A stretch of 64,000 nt of DNA from Prevotella sp. P6B1 (GTDB taxonomy: Bacteria > Bacteroidota > Bacteroidia > Bacteroidales > Bacteroidaceae), in NCBI RefSeq assembly GCF_000702825.1, contig NZ_JNKF01000018.1:1-64000 (forward strand), read 5' to 3'. The number at the start of each line of letters is the position of its first letter. Within the stretch, counting starts at the first letter, position 1. The translations under genes and the position numbers were made by a program. The notes beneath the pieces were generated by a model, which was not told where the DNA came from, did no database searches, and saw only the letters and a program-made list of their open reading frames with translations. Positions 6,440 to 15,250 of the stretch are shown here, one piece after another.

Positions 6440-9082
6440 TTATCGCTTCAAAAGGATGACTTTTGCCTTGGAGTTGTCCATCTTACTCATGGTCTTCCCC
6501 ACGTTGGCATTGTAATAAGTAGGATCGGCCACGGTGAACTTTCTGCCGTTGACCATAATATAATCGCCTGCAACCTCTTCGTTATTGAAACAAACGGCGG
6601 TGTAGAGATGGCCTGGGTAGTAAACCAGTACAGCGTCGAGGTCGAGCAGGTCGCGCACTAAGTGGGTGTACAGGATAGCGCGATCTTCACAGTCACAGAA
6701 TGGGTAGAAAAGTGTCTCCTCTGCAAAGAAGGCGCGGTCGTGACCCCAAACCTTGTCGTCGTAACCATAGGTGAGTCCCATCTGAACCCAATTGAGTAAC
6801 ATGTTGGCTGCTCTGAGTTTGGGTAGGCTACCCAACTGCTGTTTGAGTTGTGGGTAAACTTTCTCGCTGATTTCAGGAGCTACTGGGGTATTGGCATAGT
6901 AAGCCCAGCGAGTCATCATGTCCTTGCCGTCGTACGACGTGGGGTAGTCGTTGTAGAAATCTATCAGGTTTTTATTGAGCTGCATGTCAGCTTTTACGTT
7001 TACAAAGCGTGAGATGACGGTACGCTGCTCACCCAGATTCTTTTTCAATTCGGGCTGTTCGGCAATGCCTAAACCCATTTTCTGTTCGCCAGGGAAGGCT
7101 GCATCGCAAACGGTCAGTGTCTTGGCTTTGCAACCATCCATCAGGTGGAATATCTTGCCATCCGAAATCAGGTAGTTGCGATCGTAGGGGAAACCATCCA
7201 TACTGGTCATGAGATGCATTTTGTTACCCTCCTCGAGGGCAAAGCGAATCTGATATCCCGACTGGTTCATGAGTACCCCCTGCATGAATACAGCCTCGTT
7301 AGTGCCTTTCCCGCAAGCCTCTTCTGAGATTTTCTGCAACATCTTATAATATGCCCAGTCACATAGCTTGTATTCTTTGCGGAGCTCCAAACAGTCGTGT
7401 ACGAGGTTGTTATACCCCTTGGCTGTGAGTTCAAGGAAGGCATTTGAAAGCTCTTTTTTGCCGGTGCCCTTCAGTTTGAACTGCTTGGCGTTACCCCAGC
7501 GAACCTTCATTGGGGTACCGTAGAACTCAAAGCTGCTGGTGGCTGTGGCTTCGTCGTTCTCGACGATAGGCTGCTGAGGCTTTGGCTGTGGCTTTACTTC
7601 AACAACCACGGGTACTACAACAGCCTCGATAGGCTTACTCTTCTTTTCTATCTGTTTCTTTTTTTGCTCAGCCAGCTGACGGGCCTTCTCCTCTTGTTGC
7701 TTCTTTTTCTCAGCTAACAAGCGGGTCTTTTCTTCCTGTTGACGTTTCTTCTCTGCCAGCAGACGGGCCTGCTCTTCCTGCTTTTTCTTTTCGGCAGCTA
7801 TGCGGGCCTGCTCCTCTTCTTGCTTTTTCTTTTCGGCAGCTATGCGAGCCTGTTCTTCTTCCTGCTTTTTCTTTTCAGCGGCTATGCGGGCCTGCTCCTC
7901 TTCCTGCTTTTTCTTTTCGGCAGCTAAACGAGCCTGCTCTTCTTCCTGTTGGCGCTTCTGTTCGCTCAATAGGCGTGCTTTCTCCTCTTGTTGTTTGCGC
8001 TTTTCCTCTAACAGACGAGCCTTCTCTTCTTGTTTCTTCTGTTTTTCTTCCAGAAGTCGGGCTTGTTCTTCTTGTTTGCGCTGTTTCTCGGCCAACAATT
8101 GCTGCTGACGCTCTTGCTCCTTCTGTTTGGCGAGAGCCTGACGCTCCTGCTCTTCCTGCTTCTTCTTCTCTGCTAACAGTTTGGCCAACTCGGCTTTCTT
8201 CTGCAGTTTCTCCAGTTCCTTTTGCTGCTCCTCCTGTTTCTTTTTCAGGTCGGCCAAGCGCTTTAACTCTTGCTCTTGTTTCTTCTTCTCAGCTAATAGC
8301 TTGGCTTGTTCCTCCTCTTGTTTTTTCTTCTCAGCCGCAATACGGGCCTTTTCCTCCTGCTGAGCTTTCTTCTCGGCAGCTAAGCGGGCTTGTTCTTCTT
8401 CGCGGGCCTTTTTCTCGGCGGCCAAACGGGCTTGTTCTTCCTCCTGTTGTTTCTTCTTAGCTGCCAATTGGGCCTGCTTTTCTTCCTGCTTCTTCTTTTC
8501 GGCAGCTAACTTGGCTAAGATATCTTCCTGTTTCTTTTTTTCGGCAGCTAGTCGAGCTAACTCTTCCTCTTGTTTTTTCTTCTCAGCCGCAAGTCGTGCT
8601 AGCTCTTCTTCCTGCTTCTTCTTCTCTGCAGCGAGTCGGGCTTGTTCCTCTTCGTGCTTTTTCTGCTCTTCTAAGAGTTTCTTTTGTTCGGCTTCGCGTT
8701 TCTGTTGCTCTTCGGCCAATTTCTGCTCCTCTTCTTGTTGACGGAGCTCCTCAAGATAGTCTTCATCTTGGTTTTTATCGTATTCAATAGGCTTGATATC
8801 GTCCTCCTTTGGGTGGTCGACAGCTTTTTCGATGTCAAAATCCTTCCAAGCTTTTTCCATGAAGGCGGCATACTTCTTGTTCACGCTGTCGCGGAAAGCC
8901 TCGTACTTGCGGTTGGTTTCCTTTACGAAATCGTCGTAATTCAGCTTCTGACGGCTGTTGACCTGCTGTCTCAGGCTGCCCCGCTGGTGCTGGGTTTGTT
9001 GTCTTTGCGGTCTCTGGGCCTGTGCTTCGGCCAAGCCAATGAGTAGCATCATGATGAGTAAGGTGAACGAAAGCTTTTTCAT
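6440..9082 (-). CDS. Giant secreted helical-repeat protein with transglutaminase-like cysteine domain
   Basis: 880 residues. Signal peptide (1-22), a Gln/Arg-rich stretch, then about 370 residues (about 110-480) built from a 14-residue unit of the type EEEQARLAAEKKKQ that should form a very long single alpha helix or coiled coil, much like TolA domain II. A Pro/Val hinge (487-508) precedes a globular C-terminal domain (515-880). This has a plausible papain/transglutaminase triad: Cys798 (FCDCEDRAIL), His825 (PGHLYTAV) and Asp853 (VADPTYY). It may cut or cross-link envelope proteins or peptides at a distance from its anchor; the substrate is unknown. It lies in the middle of the operon, 13 nt after the DUF4384 gene. 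Confidence 0.85.
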   Translation of the reverse strand: MKKLSFTLLIMMLLIGLAEAQAQRPQRQQTQHQRGSLRQQVNSRQKLNYDDFVKETNRKYEAFRDSVNKKYAAFMEKAWKDFDIEKAVDHPKEDDIKPIEYDKNQDEDYLEELRQQEEEQKLAEEQQKREAEQKKLLEEQKKHEEEQARLAAEKKKQEEELARLAAEKKKQEEELARLAAEKKKQEDILAKLAAEKKKQEEKQAQLAAKKKQQEEEQARLAAEKKAREEEQARLAAEKKAQQEEKARIAAEKKKQEEEQAKLLAEKKKQEQELKRLADLKKKQEEQQKELEKLQKKAELAKLLAEKKKQEEQERQALAKQKEQERQQQLLAEKQRKQEEQARLLEEKQKKQEEKARLLEEKRKQQEEKARLLSEQKRQQEEEQARLAAEKKKQEEEQARIAAEKKKQEEEQARIAAEKKKQEEEQARIAAEKKKQEEQARLLAEKKRQQEEKTRLLAEKKKQQEEKARQLAEQKKKQIEKKSKPIEAVVVPVVVEVKPQPKPQQPIVENDEATATSSFEFYGTPMKVRWGNAKQFKLKGTGKKELSNAFLELTAKGYNNLVHDCLELRKEYKLCDWAYYKMLQKISEEACGKGTNEAVFMQGVLMNQSGYQIRFALEEGNKMHLMTSMDGFPYDRNYLISDGKIFHLMDGCKAKTLTVCDAAFPGEQKMGLGIAEQPELKKNLGEQRTVISRFVNVKADMQLNKNLIDFYNDYPTSYDGKDMMTRWAYYANTPVAPEISEKVYPQLKQQLGSLPKLRAANMLLNWVQMGLTYGYDDKVWGHDRAFFAEETLFYPFCDCEDRAILYTHLVRDLLDLDAVLVYYPGHLYTAVCFNNEEVAGDYIMVNGRKFTVADPTYYNANVGKTMSKMDNSKAKVILLKR
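7627..8752 (-). repeat. Array of 42-bp coding repeats (14-residue helix unit)
   Basis: About 26 imperfect 42-bp units encode Ala/Glu/Lys/Gln-rich 14-mers. Copies near 7790-7930 are almost identical in DNA and may have spread recently, while copies near 8100-8300 have drifted. The low complexity makes long false ORFs appear on the other strand. Confidence 0.85.
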
Positions 9083-9095
9083 ATCTTTTATTGTT

Positions 9096-9998
9096 TTAGT
9101 TATTTTCTATTCGAATAGGGATGCGCTTTACCTGCATCTGTTCGTCCTTCTGCTGATATTTTGTCAGCCAGGCATTAAATTCCTTGTAACTTAATGAACT
9201 TGGAATAATCAAGGCGTCAGTCAGTTTCTGCTGACCTACCTTAGAACTGATTTTTGCATAGTTGTTAGGTGAGAAGATGACGTAAAGGTCGTTGTATTCT
9301 TCTGTATTTTCATCGGCACAGGTTAATGTTAGTTCGTCAACAGCACCATCTTCTGGTCCAGCTTTAGTTTCAGAGAATAGATAATACTCTTTGTCATGAG
9401 TGATGGCAAACGACCCCATGCCTGAACTCTGATAGGGAAGCAAGCTGAAAACTTGATTACTCTGGATATCAAACAAGAACACTGTCAGGTAGCCATCGAC
9501 TGGTGATTGAAAATATAGGTAGAAGTCGTCGCCGCTTTTGAACGTGGTGGCTTCGTCTCCCTTGTCAGGATGCCGGCGAAGGGGTTTGGCGTCGAATTCT
9601 ACGCCGGCGGCAACCAATTCTCTGATCTTGCCTTTGACGGTCACCTTCAGAAAATCGCGGCCGTTTTCCATTACGCGCTCGAATTTCGGCTCATTCACAT
9701 CGCCCAGCCATACACCTCTTACCTGATCACTTGTCATGGAGTGGAATGATGTACTCGACTGACCGTTGATGTTCGTTACGCCAGTCACATTGATACTTCC
9801 CACAGTGAGGCCGAACTCGCTCTCGATGGCGTCATTCTGCGCCTTGACAAGGGCAATACGTTTGGCTTGTTCAAGTGAAAGGTTGGCGGGTATCTCATAG
9901 AGATAACTGGCCTCGACCGTTTTCACTTTACCTTTCTCCTGAGCGCTACTGCATAGCGCCCAGGAGAATATGGTGATCAGTATGAGTAATTGCTTCAT
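9096..9998 (-). CDS. DUF4384-domain periplasmic protein
   Basis: 300 residues with signal peptide (MKQLLILITIFSWALCSSA). Residues about 28-135 hold a domain of the type seen in LPP20/flagellar-T-like proteins (QAKRIALVKAQNDAIESEFG, then FLKVTVKGKIRELV). Residues about 150-265 match DUF4384: a positively phrased beta domain with SGDDFYLYFQSPVDGYLTVFL, FSLLPYQSSGMG and ELTLTCADENTEEYNDLYVIFS. DUF4384 is widely found beside caspase-like and other signalling proteins in bacteria; its molecular role is not established. It sits between the LPP20-like gene and the helical-repeat gene, with gaps of 10 and 13 nt. Confidence 0.8.
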   Translation of the reverse strand: MKQLLILITIFSWALCSSAQEKGKVKTVEASYLYEIPANLSLEQAKRIALVKAQNDAIESEFGLTVGSINVTGVTNINGQSSTSFHSMTSDQVRGVWLGDVNEPKFERVMENGRDFLKVTVKGKIRELVAAGVEFDAKPLRRHPDKGDEATTFKSGDDFYLYFQSPVDGYLTVFLFDIQSNQVFSLLPYQSSGMGSFAITHDKEYYLFSETKAGPEDGAVDELTLTCADENTEEYNDLYVIFSPNNYAKISSKVGQQKLTDALIIPSSLSYKEFNAWLTKYQQKDEQMQVKRIPIRIENN

Positions 9999-10008
9999 AT
10001 ACTGTTAT

Positions 10009-10629
10009 TTATTCCTGATTCTTAAGTTTCTCGACATCTTTCAGCAAATTGTCGCGACGTGCTCTCTGAAGAGCGGCTTTGGCCAGTTTTTCAACATTTT
10101 CTGACGAAATAGCCTGGATAATCAGAACTTCAGTATTTCCGTTTGACAATTTACGGAAGCATTCCATTAGAGTGATGGGGCGCTTGATAGACTGATCGAC
10201 GCTACGACCTTCACGGGCCATGATAGTCTTAGCAACAGATTCAGCCTCGTCGTTGCCATATTGTTCGTTGGCTAGGTCTTCAGAAATAGTTGTTGATACT
10301 TGGGTTGTCAACTTGTTGGCTATTTCGCCTCTTGAGAATGATAGGGCTTGAGTTCTGGCAGCATCATAAATGGTACCTATGCTACGGCCTTCACCAGTGA
10401 TCCATGCCTCGCCGCCAGAAGAATCTCTTTCCAGTCTGGCCTCAAATGCCTTTGTAACCTGAGTCTCCAGAGGTAACTGACCAGGGTTGACCTGCCATCC
10501 TTGTGACTTGTACTCTTTTACAGATTTCTTGAGCAGCTTCTGGTCAGCCTTGCTCAGGTTCTGAGCACCTACACTTGCCGATACGGCAAACAGCATGAAT
10601 AATGCTGCGAAAATCTTAATAGCTTTCAT
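10009..10629 (-). CDS. LPP20-like secreted protein, first gene of the envelope operon
   Basis: 206 residues with a signal peptide ending near SASVGA. After a short helical part, residues about 55-200 look like the LPP20/FlgT-type alpha-beta domain that is also found, shorter, in the next gene: a strand-rich region (AWITGEGRSIGTIYDAARTQ) leads into helices rich in Ala and Glu (ALSFSRGEIANKL), followed by a strand (TEVLIIQAIS) and a final amphipathic helix. Having two relatives of one fold side by side suggests they pair. It is the promoter-proximal gene; 5' UTR about 70 nt. Confidence 0.7.
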   Translation of the reverse strand: MKAIKIFAALFMLFAVSASVGAQNLSKADQKLLKKSVKEYKSQGWQVNPGQLPLETQVTKAFEARLERDSSGGEAWITGEGRSIGTIYDAARTQALSFSRGEIANKLTTQVSTTISEDLANEQYGNDEAESVAKTIMAREGRSVDQSIKRPITLMECFRKLSNGNTEVLIIQAISSENVEKLAKAALQRARRDNLLKDVEKLKNQE

Positions 10630-10707
10630 AATTAGAAATTGTTTAAGTTGTGAATAACTGAATTATCTTGTCTCGTAATATTTTGAGTTTGGGGTCAATA
10701 CGTGGGG

Positions 10708-10739
10708 CAAAAATATGAAAAATATCCGAAAGTTCCAAA
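10708..10739 (-). promoter_or_regulatory. Promoter of the five-gene envelope operon
   Basis: On the minus strand TTTG at 10739-10736 and TATTTTTG at 10715-10708 are separated by exactly 20 nt. It drives the genes from 10629 down to 4578; no internal promoter of this quality is seen until that of the kinase at 4472. Confidence 0.65.
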
Positions 10740-10810
10740 TAATTCGCCTTTTTTTTCCGTGTAAAGTTAAAAAAAGTTGCAAAATGGCTTTAAGTCTCAA
10801 TTTAAGTTAC

Positions 10811-10818
10811 TATCTTTG
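10811..10818 (+). promoter_or_regulatory. -7 box of the trhA gene
   Basis: TATCTTTG, a perfect TAnnTTTG match 22 nt before the chosen ATG at 10841. It also shows that an in-frame ATG at 10715 lies upstream of transcription and is not used. Confidence 0.6.
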
Positions 10819-10840
10819 TACCATCTCATTAGATAGTGTT

Positions 10841-11488
10841 ATGATAAGATATACAAAAAAAGAAGAAATATGGAATGCGTCATCGCACGGCGGGGGCATC
10901 CTGCTGGGTGTGGTGTTTGGCATTATTTTTCTTATTTGGTGTTTTCAGACCGATAACAATTGGGCTCGCTGGGGCGTCATTCTCTATTTGTTTGGTATGC
11001 TGGGGTCATACATTGCTTCTACACTCTATCATTCGATAAAACATCATTCCAAGTGGAAGGAGCGCCTCAGAAAATGGGATCATGCCGCTATTTACTGGCA
11101 TATTGCCGGCTCGTATTCACCTCTCACGCTGGTAGCACTTCGTGAACAAGGCTATTGGGGATGGGGGCTGTTCTGCTTTGTATGGGCTTGTGCCATTGCT
11201 GGTACAATCATCAGTTTTATCCATTTAAAGGAGCATTCCAATGTTGAAACATTCTGCTTTGTCGGCATGGGATTAAGTGTGCTTGTTGCCTTCAAACCTT
11301 TGATTGATTCGGTGTCAACGGCAGCTGTTATTTGGATTGTTGCCGAAGGTGTTAGCTACATCACTGGCGCCGTTTTTTATTCTTTGAATAAGACCAAATA
11401 TATGCATTCCGTATTCCACTTTTTTGTGCTCGCAGGCAGTGTTTGTCACATCATTGCCGTGTGGGATGTGTTGATGGAGTACTTATAA
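10841..11488 (+). CDS. trhA: TrhA / hemolysin III family membrane protein (PAQR fold)
   Basis: 215 residues and about seven membrane segments. The PAQR/hemolysin III pattern of polar residues is present: NASSHGGG near the N-terminus, STLYHSIKHH, then KWDHAAIYWHIAGSYSPL, and the C-terminal HSVFHFFVLAGSVCHI with two His that are typically metal ligands. Family members are linked to membrane energetics or lipid homeostasis; haemolysis is not generally their native job. The start MIRYTKKEEIWNAS is chosen over an upstream ATG because the -7 box at 10811-10818 lies between them. It is a single gene, divergent from the envelope operon. Confidence 0.88.
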   Translation: MIRYTKKEEIWNASSHGGGILLGVVFGIIFLIWCFQTDNNWARWGVILYLFGMLGSYIASTLYHSIKHHSKWKERLRKWDHAAIYWHIAGSYSPLTLVALREQGYWGWGLFCFVWACAIAGTIISFIHLKEHSNVETFCFVGMGLSVLVAFKPLIDSVSTAAVIWIVAEGVSYITGAVFYSLNKTKYMHSVFHFFVLAGSVCHIIAVWDVLMEYL

Positions 11489-11510
11489 TGGTTAAAAGTT
11501 GAGCCGTTTT

Positions 11511-11542
11511 TTTGGTGGTTTCGCCAAAATGATGTAAATTTG
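11511..11542 (+). promoter_or_regulatory. Promoter of the CoA-transferase gene
   Basis: TTTG at 11511-11514 and TAAATTTG at 11535-11542 are separated by 20 nt, giving a 5' UTR of about 22 nt before the ATG at 11571. Confidence 0.72.
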
Positions 11543-11570
11543 CACCCAAATTTGCAAATTTTGGTCTATT

Positions 11571-13076
11571 ATGTCGTATACACGTTTGACTGCTGCCGAG
11601 GCTGCAGCGCTGATTAAGAATGGCGAGAATATCGCTATGAGTGGCTTTACACCTGCAGGTGTGGCTAAAGCAACAACAAAAGAACTAGCTAAGATTGCGG
11701 TTGCCGAACACGAGGCTGGTCGCGAGTTTAAAGTGGGTATTTTTACTGGTGCTTCAACTGGACAGAGTACTGATGGAGATCTGGCTAATGCTCAGGCGAT
11801 CAAGTATCGTGCTCCTTATACCACAAACCCTGATTTCCGTAAGCACGTTAATTTGGGTGAGATTCCTTATAACGATCTTCATCTGAGTCATATGGCACAG
11901 GAGCTTCGTTATGGATTTTATGGCGATGTGGACTGGGCCATCCTCGAAGTCTGTGATATTGAAGAAGTAGGTAACGATTATCATGTATACCTGACTGCTG
12001 CTGGCGGTATCTCTCCCACAGCAGCTCGTTTGGCCAAAAAGGTAATTTTGGAATTGAATGCTTTCCATAATCCTAATGCCAAGTTTATTCACGACGTATA
12101 TGAACCATTGGATCCTCCTTACCGCAAGCCTATCATGATTGAAAAGGTAAACGATCGTATCGGTGTTCCTTATGTGTCAATCCCCAAGGACAAAGTGGTC
12201 GGTGTGGTAGAGTGTAACATCCCTGACGAGGCTCGTGCTTTCAAGGATAGTGACCCCGTGACAGAGAAGATTGGCTTCCTGACAGCAGAGTTCCTGGTTG
12301 AGGAGATGCACAAAGGTCGTATCCCCAAGGAGTTCCTGCCTCTGCAGAGTGGTGTGGGGTCGACAGCCAATGCTATCCTGGGTGCCCTCGGTGAGGATAA
12401 GCATGTGCCCGACTTCAATATCTATACCGAGGTGATCCAGAACTCGGTGATCGAGATGATGCTTAACGGACGTGTGAAGGATGCCTCTGCCTGCTCGCTG
12501 ACCGTTTCGAACGACTGCCTGATGCAGGTTTACGACAATATGGACTATATGAAGCAGCACCTGACACTGCGCCAGAGTGAGATTTCAAACTCACCCGAGG
12601 TGATACGTCGACTGGGGGTGATTGCTATCAATACAGCTATCGAAGCCGACCTCTATGGAAATGTGAACTCGACCCATATCAGCGGCGTGAAGATGATGAA
12701 TGGTATCGGTGGTAGCGGCGACTTTATCCGTAACGCCTATCTCTCGATTTTCACTTGTCCTTCCATCGCTAAGGGTGGCGTCATCAGTTCTATCGTGCCC
12801 TTCGTTAGCCATCAGGACTCTTCGGAGCATGATGTCAATATCATCGTTACTGAACAGGGTGTTGCCGACCTTCGTGGTAAGAGCCCCGCACAACGTGCCG
12901 AGTGTATCATTGAGAACTGTGCACACCCCGATTATAAACAGCTGTTGTGGGATTACCTTAAAATTTCTAAGATGGGACAAACACGACACAACCTCACAGC
13001 TGCATTTGCCATGCATGACACACTGGCTCGTAAGGGCGACATGAAACTGACAGACTTTGCTGAATATTTAAAATAA
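11571..13076 (+). CDS. Acetyl-CoA hydrolase / succinyl-CoA:acetate CoA-transferase
   Basis: 501 residues of the class I acetyl-CoA hydrolase/transferase family, close in length to AarC and Cat1. Glu287 in NIYTEVIQNS is the expected glutamate that forms the glutamyl-CoA thioester. SGVGSTANAILGAL (about 260-273) and the C-terminal SKGGVIS-like and IVTEQGVADLRG motifs fit the CoA site. Such enzymes move CoA between acetyl/propionyl and succinate or acetate, which suits acetate/succinate/propionate fermentation in Bacteroidota. It has its own promoter. A SpoIIE-type phosphatase follows 23 nt downstream and is probably co-transcribed. Confidence 0.9.
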   Translation: MSYTRLTAAEAAALIKNGENIAMSGFTPAGVAKATTKELAKIAVAEHEAGREFKVGIFTGASTGQSTDGDLANAQAIKYRAPYTTNPDFRKHVNLGEIPYNDLHLSHMAQELRYGFYGDVDWAILEVCDIEEVGNDYHVYLTAAGGISPTAARLAKKVILELNAFHNPNAKFIHDVYEPLDPPYRKPIMIEKVNDRIGVPYVSIPKDKVVGVVECNIPDEARAFKDSDPVTEKIGFLTAEFLVEEMHKGRIPKEFLPLQSGVGSTANAILGALGEDKHVPDFNIYTEVIQNSVIEMMLNGRVKDASACSLTVSNDCLMQVYDNMDYMKQHLTLRQSEISNSPEVIRRLGVIAINTAIEADLYGNVNSTHISGVKMMNGIGGSGDFIRNAYLSIFTCPSIAKGGVISSIVPFVSHQDSSEHDVNIIVTEQGVADLRGKSPAQRAECIIENCAHPDYKQLLWDYLKISKMGQTRHNLTAAFAMHDTLARKGDMKLTDFAEYLK

Positions 13077-13099
13077 AAGAATAAAAATAACAAAAGGTA

Positions 13100-15199
13100 A
13101 TGGGAAAACTGAAACAATGGTGTTTAGGGATAGCTGTCCTCCTGGTAATCGCCTTCGTTGCTTCGTGTGGAAGTAAGGATGACCGCTCTTGGAAGGGTAG
13201 TGGCAAGAACTCTGCTAAGGACTCAGTGAAGATGAATCTGATTGACAGCATGATCTTAAAAGCTGAAAACGCGAAAGACTATGATCGCAAGTTCTTCTTG
13301 GCAGACAGTTTGGAGAAAACAGGAGATATCAGCATGGTCAGAGCTAACTATTTGCGTGGTTCGGCCTTGAATAGCCAGAAAAGAAAAGGCGAAGCTGAGG
13401 TCTATTATAAGAAGGCGCTGAGCGTTGAGCATTTGGACGATAAGGATTTGATTCCCTATAGCCGTGCGGCAAGAACTCTTGCTCAATCGCTTTCTGTTAA
13501 GAACGACTATGAAGCAACCTTGCGTGTGGCTATGCCTGCCGTTGAAAAATTGGAGGGACGTGATAAGGCTCAGTCTCGTGATTTGGCTGTACTCTATTAC
13601 GTGATTGGCTCAGCACAGATGTATCTTGGTCACGACAAGGATGCTGCGCAGAGTTATGAGAATGCCTTTAATCACTATTTGACTTCAATTTCGAAGAAAG
13701 ATACCAATGGTTCGCGTATCCGTTCAGCTATTCTCGGTGTTAACAATATCACAGTAGCCTGTCTTAATACCCAACATTATAAAGAGGGTAAGAAGTGGAA
13801 TGATCGCACCGATTCGTTGCTCTATGTTTATCGCTTGCGTCCGGATGCTGACGCTGATTTCTGTGATCGCTATCGTGCGCGTATCCGTTTGTTCAATGCC
13901 CTGACTTCTTATGACGCAGGTCGTCATGCAGAGGCAGAAGCAGCTTTCGCAGGCTTCCTGAAAACAGATTATGCTCAAACTGAACAGGGACAATTGGATG
14001 CTAATGACTATCTGATGATAGCGCATCGTTATGATGAGGCTGCCAAGAACTTCCGTACACTCGACCATTGGATAAAATTCCGTGGCATGAAGATGACACT
14101 TGATAATATCAGCATGTATCTCATTCCGAAGTATCGTGCTAATATTGGTGCAGGTCATAGAGATTCTGCCTTATATGTGGCTACACAGATCTGCAATGCA
14201 TATGATTCGGCTTTGGTTTGGTCAAAGCGTGATGATACAGCCGAAATGGCTACTATCTACGAGACCCATCAGAAGGAGGAGGAGTTGCAGCGCAGTCAGT
14301 GGGAGATAGAGAAACGTGGACACGAGATGTTCCGTCAGCGTCTTATCAGCCTCGGTATTGGTTTTGTTCTGTTGGCAGGTTTCTTGGGCTTCTATGTGAT
14401 TCATAAGCGTAAGGCGTTCAATCTGTTGCAGGAAGCCTATGGACAGCTGGAGGAGGCGACAACAGCCCGTGAACGTATTGAGAGTGAGCTTCGTATCGCG
14501 CGCGACATCCAGATGTCGATGATTCCTGCAGCCAATTTGGAAAGCGAGGGATTGGATCTCTTTGCGTCGATGACTCCTGCTAAGGAAGTCGGAGGTGACC
14601 TCTACGACTATTTCATGGAGAAGGATCATCTCTACTTTGCTATCGGCGATGTATCGGGTAAGGGTGTACCTGCTTCGCTCTTCATGGCACAGGTTATCCG
14701 TCTGTTCCGTGCTATGGCAAAACATCACTATTCTCCTGCAGAGATATGTAATCGTATCAACGACGAGTTGACCGAGAATAACGAGAACGGCATGTTTATC
14801 ACCATGTTTATTGGTCTGGTGGATTTGACTACAGGTCGTCTCGATTTCTGTAATGCAGGTCATAATCCTCCAGTACTTGGAGGTGATGCTGATGGTGGTA
14901 ACTTCCTCAAGATGATTCCAAATGCGCCTATCGGTTTGTGGCAGGGGATTGAGTACGAAGGCGAGTGCATTGATAGCATCAAGGGTAAACCGCTCTTTAT
15001 CTATACCGATGGCCTGAACGAAGCTGAGAATCCTGATTTGGTTCGTTTTGGTGACGACCATATGCTTGATGTGCTTCGTGAAACGAAATTTGTTAATGCC
15101 ATGCAGGTGGTTGAGACCTTGAAACGTCAGGTTGAGGAGCACCGTAAGGGAGCTGATCCTAACGATGACTTGACCATGATGTGTCTGAAGGTTGGATAA
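13100..15199 (+). CDS. TPR-containing lipoprotein-like SpoIIE (PP2C) phosphatase
   Basis: 699 residues. The N-terminus has a signal with lipobox VASC (Cys23). Residues about 40-395 form a mostly helical TPR-like sensor part, followed by a short coiled coil. A membrane segment sits at about 415-434 (LGIGFVLLAGFLGFYVI), another coiled coil follows, and the PP2C/SpoIIE domain runs from about 464 (RIARDIQMSMIP) to the end. The metal-binding motifs are present: GGDLYDYF, IGDVSGKGVPASLF, YTDGLNEAENP and NDDLTMMCLKV. RsbU-like phosphatases act on anti-sigma antagonist proteins; no STAS or anti-sigma gene is nearby. Having both a lipobox and a later membrane helix is odd and makes real lipidation uncertain. 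Confidence 0.87.
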   Translation: MGKLKQWCLGIAVLLVIAFVASCGSKDDRSWKGSGKNSAKDSVKMNLIDSMILKAENAKDYDRKFFLADSLEKTGDISMVRANYLRGSALNSQKRKGEAEVYYKKALSVEHLDDKDLIPYSRAARTLAQSLSVKNDYEATLRVAMPAVEKLEGRDKAQSRDLAVLYYVIGSAQMYLGHDKDAAQSYENAFNHYLTSISKKDTNGSRIRSAILGVNNITVACLNTQHYKEGKKWNDRTDSLLYVYRLRPDADADFCDRYRARIRLFNALTSYDAGRHAEAEAAFAGFLKTDYAQTEQGQLDANDYLMIAHRYDEAAKNFRTLDHWIKFRGMKMTLDNISMYLIPKYRANIGAGHRDSALYVATQICNAYDSALVWSKRDDTAEMATIYETHQKEEELQRSQWEIEKRGHEMFRQRLISLGIGFVLLAGFLGFYVIHKRKAFNLLQEAYGQLEEATTARERIESELRIARDIQMSMIPAANLESEGLDLFASMTPAKEVGGDLYDYFMEKDHLYFAIGDVSGKGVPASLFMAQVIRLFRAMAKHHYSPAEICNRINDELTENNENGMFITMFIGLVDLTTGRLDFCNAGHNPPVLGGDADGGNFLKMIPNAPIGLWQGIEYEGECIDSIKGKPLFIYTDGLNEAENPDLVRFGDDHMLDVLRETKFVNAMQVVETLKRQVEEHRKGADPNDDLTMMCLKVG

Positions 15200-15218
15200 G
15201 TTTACCTTAAAATATAGG

Positions 15219-15250
15219 AAATATACCGCAACGCGTTGCGGTATATTTTT
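15219..15250 (+). terminator. Perfect-palindrome terminator with LacI-type core
   Basis: 15-nt arms at 15219-15233 and 15234-15248 form a perfect inverted repeat with no spacer. It is flanked on the right by a T run (TATTTTTTTG), so it should terminate the phosphatase transcript. The core GCAACGCGTTGC (15228-15239) is also the shape of a LacI-family operator and recurs at 15440-15451 in front of the lacI-type gene. Confidence 0.7.

Noticed and set aside
7739-8741. Several long plus-strand frames rich in Ser, Cys, Phe and Leu opposite the helical-repeat gene
   Set aside because: They are the reverse of the 42-bp coding repeats; such low-complexity DNA gives long stop-free antisense frames, with no promoter or signal.
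10715-10840. N-terminal extension of the trhA frame
   Set aside because: The -7 box at 10811-10818 lies inside it, so the first 42 codons are not transcribed from this promoter.
14222-15142. 306-codon antisense frame inside the SpoIIE phosphatase gene
   Set aside because: It mirrors the conserved PP2C coding sequence and has no recognisable domain.
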